Shown: piece by piece, positions 10,201-25,200 of the stretch
How the letters are laid out: each line of letters starts with the position of its first letter
How positions within the stretch are numbered: position 1 is the first letter of the stretch
DNA from: Nematostella vectensis
Lineage: Eukaryota; Cnidaria; Anthozoa; Actiniaria; Edwardsiidae
Direction of reading: 5' to 3'
Assembly: GCF_932526225.1 (NCBI RefSeq)
Contig: NC_064037.1
Coordinates: forward strand, 18,467,471-18,531,470
Length of the DNA: 64,000 bases
Notes under the pieces: model-generated
Told to the model about the DNA's origin: nothing
Databases searched by the model: none
The model's input: only the letters and a program-made list of their open reading frames with translations
Program-made: the position numbers and the translations under genes

Positions 10201-13200
10201 GTGGTCTGTCTTCACGAGGTCTGTCTTCTCATGGTCTGTCTTCACGTGGTATATCTTCACGTGGTCTATCTCACGTGGTCTGTCTTCACGTGGTCTGTCT
10301 TCTCATGGTCTGTCTTAACGTGGTCTGTCTTCACTCGGTCTGTCTCACGTGGTCTGTCTTCACGAGGTCTGTCTCATGTGGTCTGTCTTCACGAGGTCTG
10401 TCTTCTCATGGTCTGTCTTCACGTGGTCTGTCTCCTCATGGTCTGTCTTCACGTGATCTGTCTTAACGTGCTCTGTCGCTTTTTATCTGCAGATCGTCCC
10501 GTGACTTATTTGTACAACACGCTTCATTATTATGATGCTTGCCTGCACGAGAAAGCGTCGCTCAAGAAAAAGCTTGTCGGTGCTATTATTGGTCAGTCAT
10601 CCAATTTGTTTCTGGTTGAATTATCTATCAGTGTTTGTTTTGATACAATTCTATCCTTTCTGTAGGAGCGCAAAGAGACATACGCCCCCAGGGATGGTAC
10701 GTACCTTTTGGTAACTACTTTGCTGAAAATGACACTGATGATAAAGATGTTAATGGTGGTGCTGGTGATAATGATGTTAATGGTGGTGCTGGTGATGATG
10801 ATGTTAATGGTGGTGCTGGTGATAATGATGTTAATGGTGGTGCTGGTGATAATGATGTTAATGGTGGTGCTGGTGATAATGATGTTAATGGTGGTGCTGG
10901 TGATGATGATGTTAATGGTGGTGCTGGTGATGATGATGTTAATGGTGGTGCTGGTGATGATGATGTTAATGGTGGTGTTGGTGATAATGATGTTAATGGT
11001 GGTGCTGGTGATAATGATGTTAATGGTGGTGCTGGTGATAATGATGTTAATGGTGGTGCTGGTGATAATGATGTTAATGGTGGTGCTGGTGATAATGATG
11101 TTAATGGTGGTGCTGGTGATAATGATGTTAATGGTGGTGCTGGTGATAATGATGTTAATGGTGGTGATGGTGATAATGATGTTAATGGTGGTGCTGGTGA
11201 TAATGATGTTAATGGTGGTGCTGGTGATAATGATGTTAATGGTGGTGCTGGTGATAATGATGTTAATGGTGGTACTGGTGCTAATGATGGTGGTGATGAT
11301 GGGGGTTGTGACGGTGATGGTGATTATGGTGATGATGAAACATATGCGATTGTAAAAAATATGACAATGATATCATGAGTAGAGTAGTAAAGATGACCAT
11401 TTTGCTAAAGAGTGATCCACTCATTCTTTTCAGGTGTCTCTCCAAGGGTTATGTGGACTTTCTCTCATGGAGTGACGAAAGCCAATGGACACCAGACCTT
11501 GCCTACTATTGTAATTTGATTGGCCGCGTCGTTGACAGTATCCTTAAAAATTTTGGACATGGCTTGGGGAGCGGGGGGGGGGAGGGAAAGGTTTCCCCTC
11601 CACTTAACAGTAGCCAATTATAATATTTATTGGAAAGGCTGCACTTATCATAAAAATATCCTTGTCGGGTTTTCAAGAAGAAGTTTGTCGATCGATTTCG
11701 ATTTCGATTTCGACCAGTAAAGCACTGAGCACTGTAAATATGTATGGAATGTTTGATTCGACCAATGAATCGCGAAATATTCAAACAGTCAACTTACCCC
11801 ATCACCATCACCTACCCCATCAAAATCGCCTACCCCATCATCATCACCTACCCCATCATCATCAGCTACCCCATCATCATCACCTACCCCATCACCATCA
11901 CCTATCCCATCATTATCACCCACCCCAACATCATCATAATCAACTACCCCATTATCATCAGCTACCCCATCACCATCACCTATCCCATCATTATCACCCA
12001 CCCCAACATCATCATAATCAACTACCCCATTATCATCAGCTACCCCATCACCATCACCTATCCCATCATTATCACCCACCCCAACATCATCATAATCACC
12101 TACCCCATCATCATCACCTACCCCATCATCATCGCCTACCCCATCATCATCGCCTACCCCATCATCATCACCTACCCCATCATCATCACCTACCCCATCA
12201 TCATCAGCTACCCCATCATCATCACCTACCCCATCATCATCACCTACCCCATCATCATCACCTACCCCATCATCATCACCTACCCCATCATCATCACCTA
12301 CCCCATCATCATCGCCTACCCCATCATCATCGCCTACCCCATCATCATCACCTACCCCATAATCTTCACCTACCCCATCATCATCACCTACCCCATCATC
12401 ATCACCTACCCCATCATCACCTACCCTATCATCATCACCTACCCCATCATCATCACCTACCCCATCATCATTACTTACCCCATCATCATCATCACCCACC
12501 CCATCATCACCACCTACCCTATCATCATCACCTACCCCATCATCATCATCACCCACCCCATCATCACCACCTACCCCATCATCATCACCTACCCCATCAT
12601 CATAATCTCCCCATCATCATCACCTACCCCATCATCATCATCACCCACCCCATCATCACCACCTACCCCATCATCATCACCTACCCCATCATCATTACCT
12701 ACCCCATCATGATCACCCACCCCATCATCATCATCACCTACCCCATCATCACCATTATGACTTACCCCATCGCCATCATCATCATCACCTACCCCATCAT
12801 CACCACCTACCCCATCATCATCACCTACCCCATCATCACCACCTACCCCATCATCATCACCATCATCATAATCATCATCATCACCTACCCCATCATCATC
12901 ATCACCCACCCCATCATCACCACCTACCCCATCATCAAACATTCCACACATATTTTAAGTGTTCGTGGTTTTTCTGGTTGCGTTGAAAGTAATTGAAAAG
13001 TGCGTTGATTTGGAGTTAAGGTGTCCTTATCTATGTTGTTTTACTAGAGCATTCCTTCGCACTTGCTCCATGTTATGTATTATGCCCGTATTCCTTACTT
13101 GCTCCATGTTATGTATTGTACCCGTATTACTTACTTGCTCCATGTTATGTATTATGCCCGTATTCCTTACTTGCTCCATGTTATGTATTATACCCGTATT

Positions 13201-16200
13201 CCTTACTTGCTCCATGTTATGTATTGTACCCGTATTCCTTACTTTCTCCATGTTATGTATTATACCCGTATTCCTTACTTGCTCCATGTTATGTATTGTA
13301 CCCGTATTACTTACTTGCTCCATGTTATGTATTGTACCCGTATTCCTTACTTGCTCCATGTTATGTATTATGCCCGTATTCCTTACTTGCTCCATGTTAT
13401 GTATTATACCCGTATTCCTTACTTGCTCCATGTTATGTATTGTACCCGTATTCCTTACTTGCTCCATGTTATGTATTATACCCGTATTCCTTACTTGCTC
13501 CATGTTATGTATTGTACCCGTATTCCTTACTTGTTCCATGTTATGTATTGTACCCGTATTACTTACTTGCTCCATGTTATGTATTGTACCCGTATTACTT
13601 ACTTGCTCCATGTTATGTATTATGCCCGTATTCCTTACTTGCTCCATGTTATGTATTATACCCGTATTCCTTACTTGCTCCATGTTATGTATTATACCCG
13701 TATTCCTTACTTGCTCCATGTTATGTATTATGCCCGTATTCCTTACTTGCTCCATGTTATGTATTGTACCCGTATTCCTTACTTGCTCCATGTTATGTAT
13801 TGTACCCGTATTCCTTACTTGCTCCATGTTATGTATTGTACCCGTATTCCTTACTTGCTCCATGTTATGTATTATGCCCGTATTACTTATTTGCTCCATG
13901 TTATGTATTATACCCGTATTCCTTACTTGCTCCATGTTATGCATTGTACCCGTATTACTTGCTCCATGTTATGTATTATGTCCGTATTACTTACTTGCTC
14001 CATGTTATGTATTATGTCCGTATTCCTTACTTGCTCCATGTTATGTATTATACCCGTATTCCTTACTTGCTCCATGTTATGTATTATGCCCGTATTACTT
14101 ACTTGCTCCATGTTATGTATTATGCCCGTATTCCTTACTTGCTCCATGTTATGCATTGTACCCGTATTACTTGCTCCATGTTATGTATTATGCCCGTATT
14201 CCTTACTTGCTCCATGTTATGTATTGTACCCGTATTCCTTACTTGCTCCATGTTATGTATTGTACCCGTATTCCTTACTTGCTCCATGTTATGTATTGTA
14301 CCCGTATTCCTTACTTGCTCCATGTTATGTATTATACCCGTATTCCTTACTTGCTTCATGTTTTGTATTATTCCCGTATTCCTTACTTGCTCCATGTTAT
14401 GTATTGTACCCGTATTTCTTACTTGCTCCATGTTATGTATTATACCCGTATTACTTACTTGCTCCATGTTATGTATTGTACCCGTATTCCTTACTTGCTC
14501 CATGTTATGTATTATACCCGTATTACTTACTTGCTCCATGTTATGTATTGTACCCGTATTCCTTACTTGCTCCATGTTATGTATTATACCCGTATTCCTT
14601 ACTTGCTTCATGTTTTGTATTATTCCCGTATTCCTTACTTGCTCCATGTTATGTATTGTACCCGTATTTCTTACTTGCTCCATGTTATGTATTATACCCG
14701 TATTACTTACTTGCTCCATGTTATGTATTATACCCGTATTACTTGCTCCATGTTATGTATTGTACCCGTATTCCTTCCTTGCTCCATGTTATGTATTATA
14801 CCCGTATTCCTTACTTTCTCCATGTTATGTATTATACCCGTATTCCTTACTTGCTCCATGTTATGTATTGTACCCGTATTACTTACTTGCTCCATGTTAT
14901 GTATTGTACCCGTATTCCTTACTTTCTCCATGTTATGTATTATACCCGTATTCCTTACTTGCTCCATGTTATGTATTGTACCCGTATTACTTACTTGCTC
15001 CATGTTATGTATTATGCCCGTATTCCTTACTTTCTCCATGTTATGTATTATGCCCGTATTCCTTACTTGCTCCATGTTATGTATTATACCCGTATTCCTT
15101 ACTTGCTCCATGTTATGTATTATGCCCGTATTACTTACTTGCTCCATGTTATGTATTATGCCCGTATTCCTTACTTGCTCCATGTTATGCATTGTACCCG
15201 TATTACTTGCTCCATGTTATGTATTATGCCCGTATTCCTTACTTGCTCCATGTTATGTATTGTACCCGTATTCCTTACTTGCTCCATGTTATGTATTGTA
15301 CCCGTATTCCTTACTTGCTCCATGTTATGTATTATACCCGTATTCCTTACTTGCTTCATGTTTTGTATTATTCCCGTATTCCTTACTTGCTCCATGTTAT
15401 GTATTGTACCCGTATTTCTTACTTGCTCCATGTTATGTATTATACCCGTATTACTTACTTGCTCCATGCTATGTATTGTACCCGTATTCCTTACTTGCTC
15501 CATGTTATGCATTGTACCCGTATTCCTTACTTGCTCCATGTTATGTATTATACCCGTATTCCTTACTTGCTCCATGTTATGTATTGTACCCGTATTCCTT
15601 ACTTTCTCCATGTTATGTATTATACCCGTATTCCTTACTTGCTCCATGTTATGTATTATACCCGTATTCCTTACTTGCTCCATGTTATGTATTGTACCCG
15701 TATTACTTACTTGCTCCATGTTATGTATTATACCCGTATTCCTTACTTTCTCCATGTTATGTATTATGTCCGTATTACTTACTTGCTCCATGTTATGTAT
15801 TATACCCGTATTCCTTACTTTCTCCATGTTATGTATTATACCCGTATTCCTTACTTGCTCCATGTTATGTATTGTACCCGTATTACTTACTTGCTCCATG
15901 TTATGTATTGTACCCGTATTCCTTACTTTCTCCATGTTATGTATTATACCCGTATTCCTTACTTGCTCCATGTTATGTATTGTACCCGTATTACTTACTT
16001 GCTCCATGTTATGTATTATGCCCGTATTCCTTACTTTCTCCATGTTATGTATTATGCCCGTATTCCTTACTTGCTCCATGTTATGTATTGTACCCGTATT
16101 ACTTACTTGCTCCATGTTATGTATTGTACCCGTATTCCTTACTTGCTCCATGTTATGTATTATACCCGTATTCCTTACTTTCTCCATGTTATGTATTATA

Positions 16201-19200
16201 CCCGTATTCCTTACTTGCTCCATGTTATGTATTATACCCGTATTCCTTACTTGCTCCATGTTATGTATTATACCCGTATTCCTTACTTGCTCCATGTTAT
16301 GTATTATGCCCGCATTCCTTACTTGCTCCATGTTATGTATTATACCCCTATTCCTTACTTGCTCCATGTTATGTATTATACCCGTATTCCTTACTTTCTC
16401 CATGTTATGTATTATGTCCGTATTACTTACTTGCTCCATGTTATGTATTATACCCGTATTCCTTACTTTCTCCATGTTATGTATTATACCCGTATTCCTT
16501 ACTTGCTCCATGTTATGTATTGTACCCGTATTACTTACTTGCTCCATGTTATGTATTGTACCCGTATTCCTTACTTTCTCCATGTTATGTATTATACCCG
16601 TATTCCTTACTTGCTCCATGTTATGTATTATGCCCGTATTCCTTACTTGCTCCATGCTATGTATTGTACCCGTATTACTTACTTGCTCCATGTTATGTAT
16701 TGTACCCGTATTCCTTACTTTCTCCATGTTATGTATTATACCCGTATTCCTTACTTGCTCCATGTTATGTATTATACCCGTATTCCTTACTTGCTCCATG
16801 TTATGTATTATACCCGTATTCCTTACTTGCTCCATGTTATGTATTATGCCCGCATTCCTTACTTGCTCCATGTTATGTATTATACCCCTATTCCTTCCTT
16901 GCTCCATGTTATGTATTATACCCGTATTCCTTACTTTCTCCATGTTATGTATTATGTCCGTATTACTTACTTGCTCCATGTTATGTATTATACCCGTATT
17001 CCTTACTTTCTCCATGTTATGTATTATACCCGTATTCCTTACTTGCTCCATGTTATGTATTGTACCCGTATTACTTACTTGCTCCATGTTATGTATTGTA
17101 CCCGTATTCCTTACTTTCTCCATGTTATGTATTATACCCGTATTCCTTACTTGCTCCATGTTATGTATTGTACCCGTATTACTTACTTGCTCCATGTTAT
17201 GTATTATGCCCGTATTCCTTACTTTCTCCATGTTATGTATTATGCCCGTATTCCTTACTTGCTCCATGTTATGTATTGTACCCGTATTACTTACTTGCTC
17301 CATGTTATGTATTATACCCGTATTACTTACTTTCTCCATGTTATGTATTATACCCGTATTCCTTACTTGCTCCATGTTATGTATTATACCCGTATTCCTT
17401 ACTTTCTCCATGTTATGTATTATACCCGTATTCCTTACTTGCTCCATGTTATGTATTATACCCGTATTCCTTACTTGCTCCATGTTATGTATTATACCCG
17501 TATTCCTTACTTGCTCCATGTTATGTATTATGCCCGCATTCCTTACTTGCTCCATGTTATGTATTATACCCCTATTCCTTACTTGCTCCATGTTATGTAT
17601 TATGCCCGTATTCCTTACTTGCTCCATGTTATGTATTATACCCGTATTCCTTACTTGCTCCATGTTATGTATTATACCCGTATTCCTTACTTGCTCCATG
17701 CTATGTATTATGCCCGTATTCCTTACTTGCTCCATGTTATGCATTATGCCCGTATTACTTACTTGCTCCATGTTATTTATTATGCCCGTATTCCTTATTT
17801 GCTCCATGTTATGTATTATACCCGTATTCCTTACTTGCTCCATGCTATGTATTATGCCCGTATTCCTTACTTGCTCCATGTTATGCATTATGCCCGTATT
17901 CCTTACTTGCTCCATGTTATATATTAGGCCCGTATTCCTTACTTGCTCCATGTTATGTATTATACCCGTATTCCTTACTTGCTCCATGTTATGTATTATA
18001 CCCGTATTCCTTACTTGCTCCATGTTATGTATTATACCCGTATTCCTTACTTGCTCCATGCTATGTATTATGTCCGTATTCCTTACATGCTTCATGTTAT
18101 GTATTATACCCGTATTCCTTACTTGCTCCATGTTATGTATTGTACCCGTATTACTTACTTGCTCCATGTTATGTATTATGCCCGTATTTCTTACTAGCTC
18201 CATGTTATGTATTATACCCGTATTCCTTACTTGCTCCATGTTATGTATTGTACCCGTATTACTTACTTGCTCCATGTTATATATTATGCCCGTATTCTTT
18301 ACTTGCTCCATGTTATATATTAGGCCCGTATTCCTTACTTGCTCCATGTTATGTATTGTACCCGTATTACTTACTTGCTCCATGTTATGTACTATGCCCG
18401 TATTCCTTACTTGCTCCATGTTATGTATTGTACCCGTATTCCTTACTTGCTCCATGTTATGTATTGTACCCGTATTTCTTACTTGCTCCATGTTATGTAT
18501 TATACCCGTATTACTTACTTGCTCCATGTTATGTATTATACCCGTATTACTTGCTCCATGTTATGTATTGTACCCGTATTCCTTCCTTGCTCCATGTTAT
18601 GTATTATACCCGTATTCCTTACTTTCTCCATGTTATGTATTATGCCCGTATTCCTTACTTGCTCCATGTTATGTATTATACCCGTATTCCTTACTTGCTC
18701 CATGTTATGTATTGTACCCGTATTCCTTACTTTCTCCATGTTATGTATTATACCCGTATTCCTTACTTGCTCCATGTTATGTATTGTACCCGTATTACTT
18801 ACTTGCTCCATGTTATGTATTGTACCCGTATTCCTTACTTGCTCCATGTTATGTATTATGCCCGTATTCCTTACTTGCTCCATGTTATGTATTATACCCG
18901 TATTCCTTACTTGCTCCATGTTATGTATTGTACCCGTATTCCTTACTTGCTCCATGTTATGTATTATACCCGTATTCCTTACTTGCTCCATGTTATGTAT
19001 TGTACCCGTATTCCTTACTTGTTCCATGTTATGTATTGTACCCGTATTACTTACTTGCTCCATGTTATGTATTGTACCCGTATTACTTACTTGCTCCATG
19101 TTATGTATTATGCCCGTATTCCTTACTTGCTCCATGTTATGTATTATACCCGTATTCCTTACTTGCTCCATGTTATGTATTATACCCGTATTCCTTACTT

Positions 19201-22200
19201 GCTCCATGTTATGTATTATGCCCGTATTCCTTACTTGCTCCATGTTATGTATTGTACCCGTATTCCTTACTTGCTCCATGTTATGTATTGTACCCGTATT
19301 CCTTACTTGCTCCATGTTATGTATTGTACCCGTATTCCTTACTTGCTCCATGTTATGTATTATGCCCGTATTACTTATTTGCTCCATGTTATGTATTATA
19401 CCCGTATTCCTTACTTGCTCCATGTTATGCATTGTACCCGTATTACTTGCTCCATGTTATGTATTATGTCCGTATTACTTACTTGCTCCATGTTATGTAT
19501 TATGTCCGTATTCCTTACTTGCTCCATGTTATGTATTATACCCGTATTCCTTACTTGCTCCATGTTATGTATTATGCCCGTATTACTTACTTGCTCCATG
19601 TTATGTATTATGCCCGTATTCCTTACTTGCTCCATGTTATGCATTGTACCCGTATTACTTGCTCCATGTTATGTATTATGCCCGTATTCCTTACTTGCTC
19701 CATGTTATGTATTGTACCCGTATTCCTTACTTGCTCCATGTTATGTATTGTACCCGTATTCCTTACTTGCTCCATGTTATGTATTGTACCCGTATTCCTT
19801 ACTTGCTCCATGTTATGTATTATACCCGTATTCCTTACTTGCTTCATGTTTTGTATTATTCCCGTATTCCTTACTTGCTCCATGTTATGTATTGTACCCG
19901 TATTTCTTACTTGCTCCATGTTATGTATTATACCCGTATTACTTACTTGCTCCATGTTATGTATTGTACCCGTATTCCTTACTTGCTCCATGTTATGTAT
20001 TATACCCGTATTACTTACTTGCTCCATGTTATGTATTGTACCCGTATTCCTTACTTGCTCCATGTTATGTATTATACCCGTATTCCTTACTTGCTTCATG
20101 TTTTGTATTATTCCCGTATTCCTTACTTGCTCCATGTTATGTATTGTACCCGTATTTCTTACTTGCTCCATGTTATGTATTATACCCGTATTACTTACTT
20201 GCTCCATGTTATGTATTATACCCGTATTACTTGCTCCATGTTATGTATTGTACCCGTATTCCTTCCTTGCTCCATGTTATGTATTATACCCGTATTCCTT
20301 ACTTTCTCCATGTTATGTATTATACCCGTATTCCTTACTTGCTCCATGTTATGTATTGTACCCGTATTACTTACTTGCTCCATGTTATGTATTGTACCCG
20401 TATTCCTTACTTTCTCCATGTTATGTATTATACCCGTATTCCTTACTTGCTCCATGTTATGTATTGTACCCGTATTACTTACTTGCTCCATGTTATGTAT
20501 TATGCCCGTATTCCTTACTTTCTCCATGTTATGTATTATGCCCGTATTCCTTACTTGCTCCATGTTATGTATTATACCCGTATTCCTTACTTGCTCCATG
20601 TTATGTATTATGCCCGTATTACTTACTTGCTCCATGTTATGTATTATGCCCGTATTCCTTACTTGCTCCATGTTATGCATTGTACCCGTATTACTTGCTC
20701 CATGTTATGTATTATGCCCGTATTCCTTACTTGCTCCATGTTATGTATTGTACCCGTATTCCTTACTTGCTCCATGTTATGTATTGTACCCGTATTCCTT
20801 ACTTGCTCCATGTTATGTATTATACCCGTATTCCTTACTTGCTTCATGTTTTGTATTATTCCCGTATTCCTTACTTGCTCCATGTTATGTATTGTACCCG
20901 TATTTCTTACTTGCTCCATGTTATGTATTATACCCGTATTACTTACTTGCTCCATGCTATGTATTGTACCCGTATTCCTTACTTGCTCCATGTTATGCAT
21001 TGTACCCGTATTCCTTACTTGCTCCATGTTATGTATTATACCCGTATTCCTTACTTGCTCCATGTTATGTATTGTACCCGTATTCCTTACTTTCTCCATG
21101 TTATGTATTATACCCGTATTCCTTACTTGCTCCATGTTATGTATTATACCCGTATTCCTTACTTGCTCCATGTTATGTATTGTACCCGTATTACTTACTT
21201 GCTCCATGTTATGTATTATACCCGTATTCCTTACTTTCTCCATGTTATGTATTATGTCCGTATTACTTACTTGCTCCATGTTATGTATTATACCCGTATT
21301 CCTTACTTTCTCCATGTTATGTATTATACCCGTATTCCTTACTTGCTCCATGTTATGTATTGTACCCGTATTACTTACTTGCTCCATGTTATGTATTGTA
21401 CCCGTATTCCTTACTTTCTCCATGTTATGTATTATACCCGTATTCCTTACTTGCTCCATGTTATGTATTGTACCCGTATTACTTACTTGCTCCATGTTAT
21501 GTATTATGCCCGTATTCCTTACTTTCTCCATGTTATGTATTATGCCCGTATTCCTTACTTGCTCCATGTTATGTATTGTACCCGTATTACTTACTTGCTC
21601 CATGTTATGTATTGTACCCGTATTCCTTACTTGCTCCATGTTATGTATTATACCCGTATTCCTTACTTTCTCCATGTTATGTATTATACCCGTATTCCTT
21701 ACTTGCTCCATGTTATGTATTATACCCGTATTCCTTACTTGCTCCATGTTATGTATTATACCCGTATTCCTTACTTGCTCCATGTTATGTATTATGCCCG
21801 CATTCCTTACTTGCTCCATGTTATGTATTATACCCCTATTCCTTACTTGCTCCATGTTATGTATTATACCCGTATTCCTTACTTTCTCCATGTTATGTAT
21901 TATGTCCGTATTACTTACTTGCTCCATGTTATGTATTATACCCGTATTCCTTACTTTCTCCATGTTATGTATTATACCCGTATTCCTTACTTGCTCCATG
22001 TTATGTATTGTACCCGTATTACTTACTTGCTCCATGTTATGTATTGTACCCGTATTCCTTACTTTCTCCATGTTATGTATTATACCCGTATTCCTTACTT
22101 GCTCCATGTTATGTATTATGCCCGTATTCCTTACTTGCTCCATGCTATGTATTGTACCCGTATTACTTACTTGCTCCATGTTATGTATTGTACCCGTATT

Positions 22201-25200
22201 CCTTACTTTCTCCATGTTATGTATTATACCCGTATTCCTTACTTGCTCCATGTTATGTATTATACCCGTATTCCTTACTTGCTCCATGTTATGTATTATA
22301 CCCGTATTCCTTACTTGCTCCATGTTATGTATTATGCCCGCATTCCTTACTTGCTCCATGTTATGTATTATACCCCTATTCCTTCCTTGCTCCATGTTAT
22401 GTATTATACCCGTATTCCTTACTTTCTCCATGTTATGTATTATGTCCGTATTACTTACTTGCTCCATGTTATGTATTATACCCGTATTCCTTACTTTCTC
22501 CATGTTATGTATTATACCCGTATTCCTTACTTGCTCCATGTTATGTATTGTACCCGTATTACTTACTTGCTCCATGTTATGTATTGTACCCGTATTCCTT
22601 ACTTTCTCCATGTTATGTATTATACCCGTATTCCTTACTTGCTCCATGTTATGTATTGTACCCGTATTACTTACTTGCTCCATGTTATGTATTATGCCCG
22701 TATTCCTTACTTTCTCCATGTTATGTATTATGCCCGTATTCCTTACTTGCTCCATGTTATGTATTGTACCCGTATTACTTACTTGCTCCATGTTATGTAT
22801 TATACCCGTATTACTTACTTTCTCCATGTTATGTATTATACCCGTATTCCTTACTTGCTCCATGTTATGTATTATACCCGTATTCCTTACTTTCTCCATG
22901 TTATGTATTATACCCGTATTCCTTACTTGCTCCATGTTATGTATTATACCCGTATTCCTTACTTGCTCCATGTTATGTATTATACCCGTATTCCTTACTT
23001 GCTCCATGTTATGTATTATGCCCGCATTCCTTACTTGCTCCATGTTATGTATTATACCCCTATTCCTTACTTGCTCCATGTTATGTATTATGCCCGTATT
23101 CCTTACTTGCTCCATGTTATGTATTATACCCGTATTCCTTACTTGCTCCATGTTATGTATTATACCCGTATTCCTTACTTGCTCCATGCTATGTATTATG
23201 CCCGTATTCCTTACTTGCTCCATGTTATGCATTATGCCCGTATTACTTACTTGCTCCATGTTATTTATTATGCCCGTATTCCTTATTTGCTCCATGTTAT
23301 GTATTATACCCGTATTCCTTACTTGCTCCATGCTATGTATTATGCCCGTATTCCTTACTTGCTCCATGTTATGCATTATGCCCGTATTCCTTACTTGCTC
23401 CATGTTATATATTAGGCCCGTATTCCTTACTTGCTCCATGTTATGTATTATACCCGTATTCCTTACTTGCTCCATGTTATGTATTATACCCGTATTCCTT
23501 ACTTGCTCCATGTTATGTATTATACCCGTATTCCTTACTTGCTCCATGCTATGTATTATGTCCGTATTCCTTACATGCTTCATGTTATGTATTATACCCG
23601 TATTCCTTACTTGCTCCATGTTATGTATTGTACCCGTATTACTTACTTGCTCCATGTTATGTATTATGCCCGTATTTCTTACTAGCTCCATGTTATGTAT
23701 TATACCCGTATTCCTTACTTGCTCCATGTTATGTATTGTACCCGTATTACTTACTTGCTCCATGTTATATATTATGCCCGTATTCTTTACTTGCTCCATG
23801 TTATATATTAGGCCCGTATTCCTTACTTGCTCCATGTTATGTATTGTACCCGTATTACTTACTTGCTCCATGTTATGTACTATGCCCGTATTCCTTACTT
23901 GCTCCATGTTATGTATTGTACCCGTATTCCTTACTTGCTCCATGTTATGTATTGTACCCGTATTTCTTACTTGCTCCATGTTATATATTATGCCCGTATT
24001 CTTTACTTGCTCCATGTTATATATTAGGCCCGTATTCCTTACTTGCTTCATGTTTTGTATTATTCCCGTATTCCTTGACAGTCAACTTCAGCCATCGCTG
24101 AACGGACGCCGCCTCCCTTCCCGACATGCGACTGGCGCTTCAATGAATTTCCAAACCCCGCCGCGCATGCACTACACGTGACTTGCGTTGAGCTGATGGC
24201 GCTTCCGGTTAGCGGCAAGCAGGTCGGCTTCCGGTTGTTTGACGTCATCTATCGCGGTAGCACTGTCGTACCGCGCGAATCCCGGATGAGGGATCAGTTA
24301 ATGGCCTGGATAAACGCAGTGGGACTTGTTATGACGTCACTTCCGGTACGTCTTGTTCAATAACAATTTAGCCAATAGCGGTTTTTGTATAATTAGATCA
24401 ATTTTGCATGTAAAATTAACTTGAGAGTCCTCGTCCTTGCAATTTGCGTATAATTTGGTGAATTCGATAAGTTGCCTGTAAAAGTACCTTGGGAGTCACT
24501 GTCCGTGTACTCATCGTGGAATTGCTGGTCTCTCATACGGTTTTGGGTTTAGATAAATAAAAACTTTCTTCGTCGTGGATTTATTTGTTCGTTATTTCAT
24601 ATTTTAGCACACACAAAAAAAGAACATCTTTACTTTCTTCCTTGTCAAAAGTAGCCTCCTACGCGCCGCTCTTAGGGAACGCGCTTCCCTAGGCCCCACA
24701 AGCTCGTTAAGTGCTCAAAAGCGTTTATCTTAAGATTAAAAGGCTGACTGTACGTCACCTCTTTTCCCCAGGAGGCGTACTGGACGGTGATTTACGACAA
24801 GATATGCGAGGTGTTGCAAAATGACCTTCAGTCCAAGGATGTATCTCCCTCGCCCATAATCCACGAAGAGACGTTTCGCCCCGCCATGTTCCCCTACTCT
24901 TTTTTCGACTTTGAGACCAACGTTGCCATGCACTCCGAGACTCACGCGGACTACGTCATGGCACTCACGCATGCGCTATGGCACCACACTAGCATTGGTC
25001 AGCTGACACTTGTACCCCAGTAAGTATTGCTAATGTGCGCTATTACATCATAAACAAGATGTTAGTCGATGTCGTTTTCACCCCATCAACACCTTCCCCA
25101 TCATCATCACCTTCCCCATCATCATCATCTTCATCATCACCTACCCCATCATCATAATCATCACCTACCCCATCATCTTCATCATCATCATCACCTACCC

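Larger units (their letters stand above)
11538..24091 (+). other. 12.6-kb MED23 intron made mostly of two minisatellites
   Basis: The exon phases on either side (A|CC giving Thr) and the protein alignment (VVD-TIAERTPPPFPTCDW) show that 11538-24091 is removed as one intron. It contains the CATCAT-type array (11790-12945) and the 36-bp array (13050-24070). The stretch 11540-11790 between exon and array has no recognised element. Confidence 0.88.

Noticed and set aside
10708-11355. Met/Val-repeat hydrophobic protein
   Set aside because: 27-bp GT-rich intronic repeat, between the microexon and exon e of MED23.
11662-12996. His/Pro-rich protein of about 440 residues
   Set aside because: Translation of an 18-bp CATCAT repeat. 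The opposite strand gives an equally open Asp/Gly/Val frame.
12959-24181. Giant + strand reading frame of about 3,740 codons
   Set aside because: It is the 36-bp minisatellite read through. All three + frames are open, and MED23 exons e and f on either side are joined in phase across it. Its last codons overlap MED23 exon f in the wrong frame.
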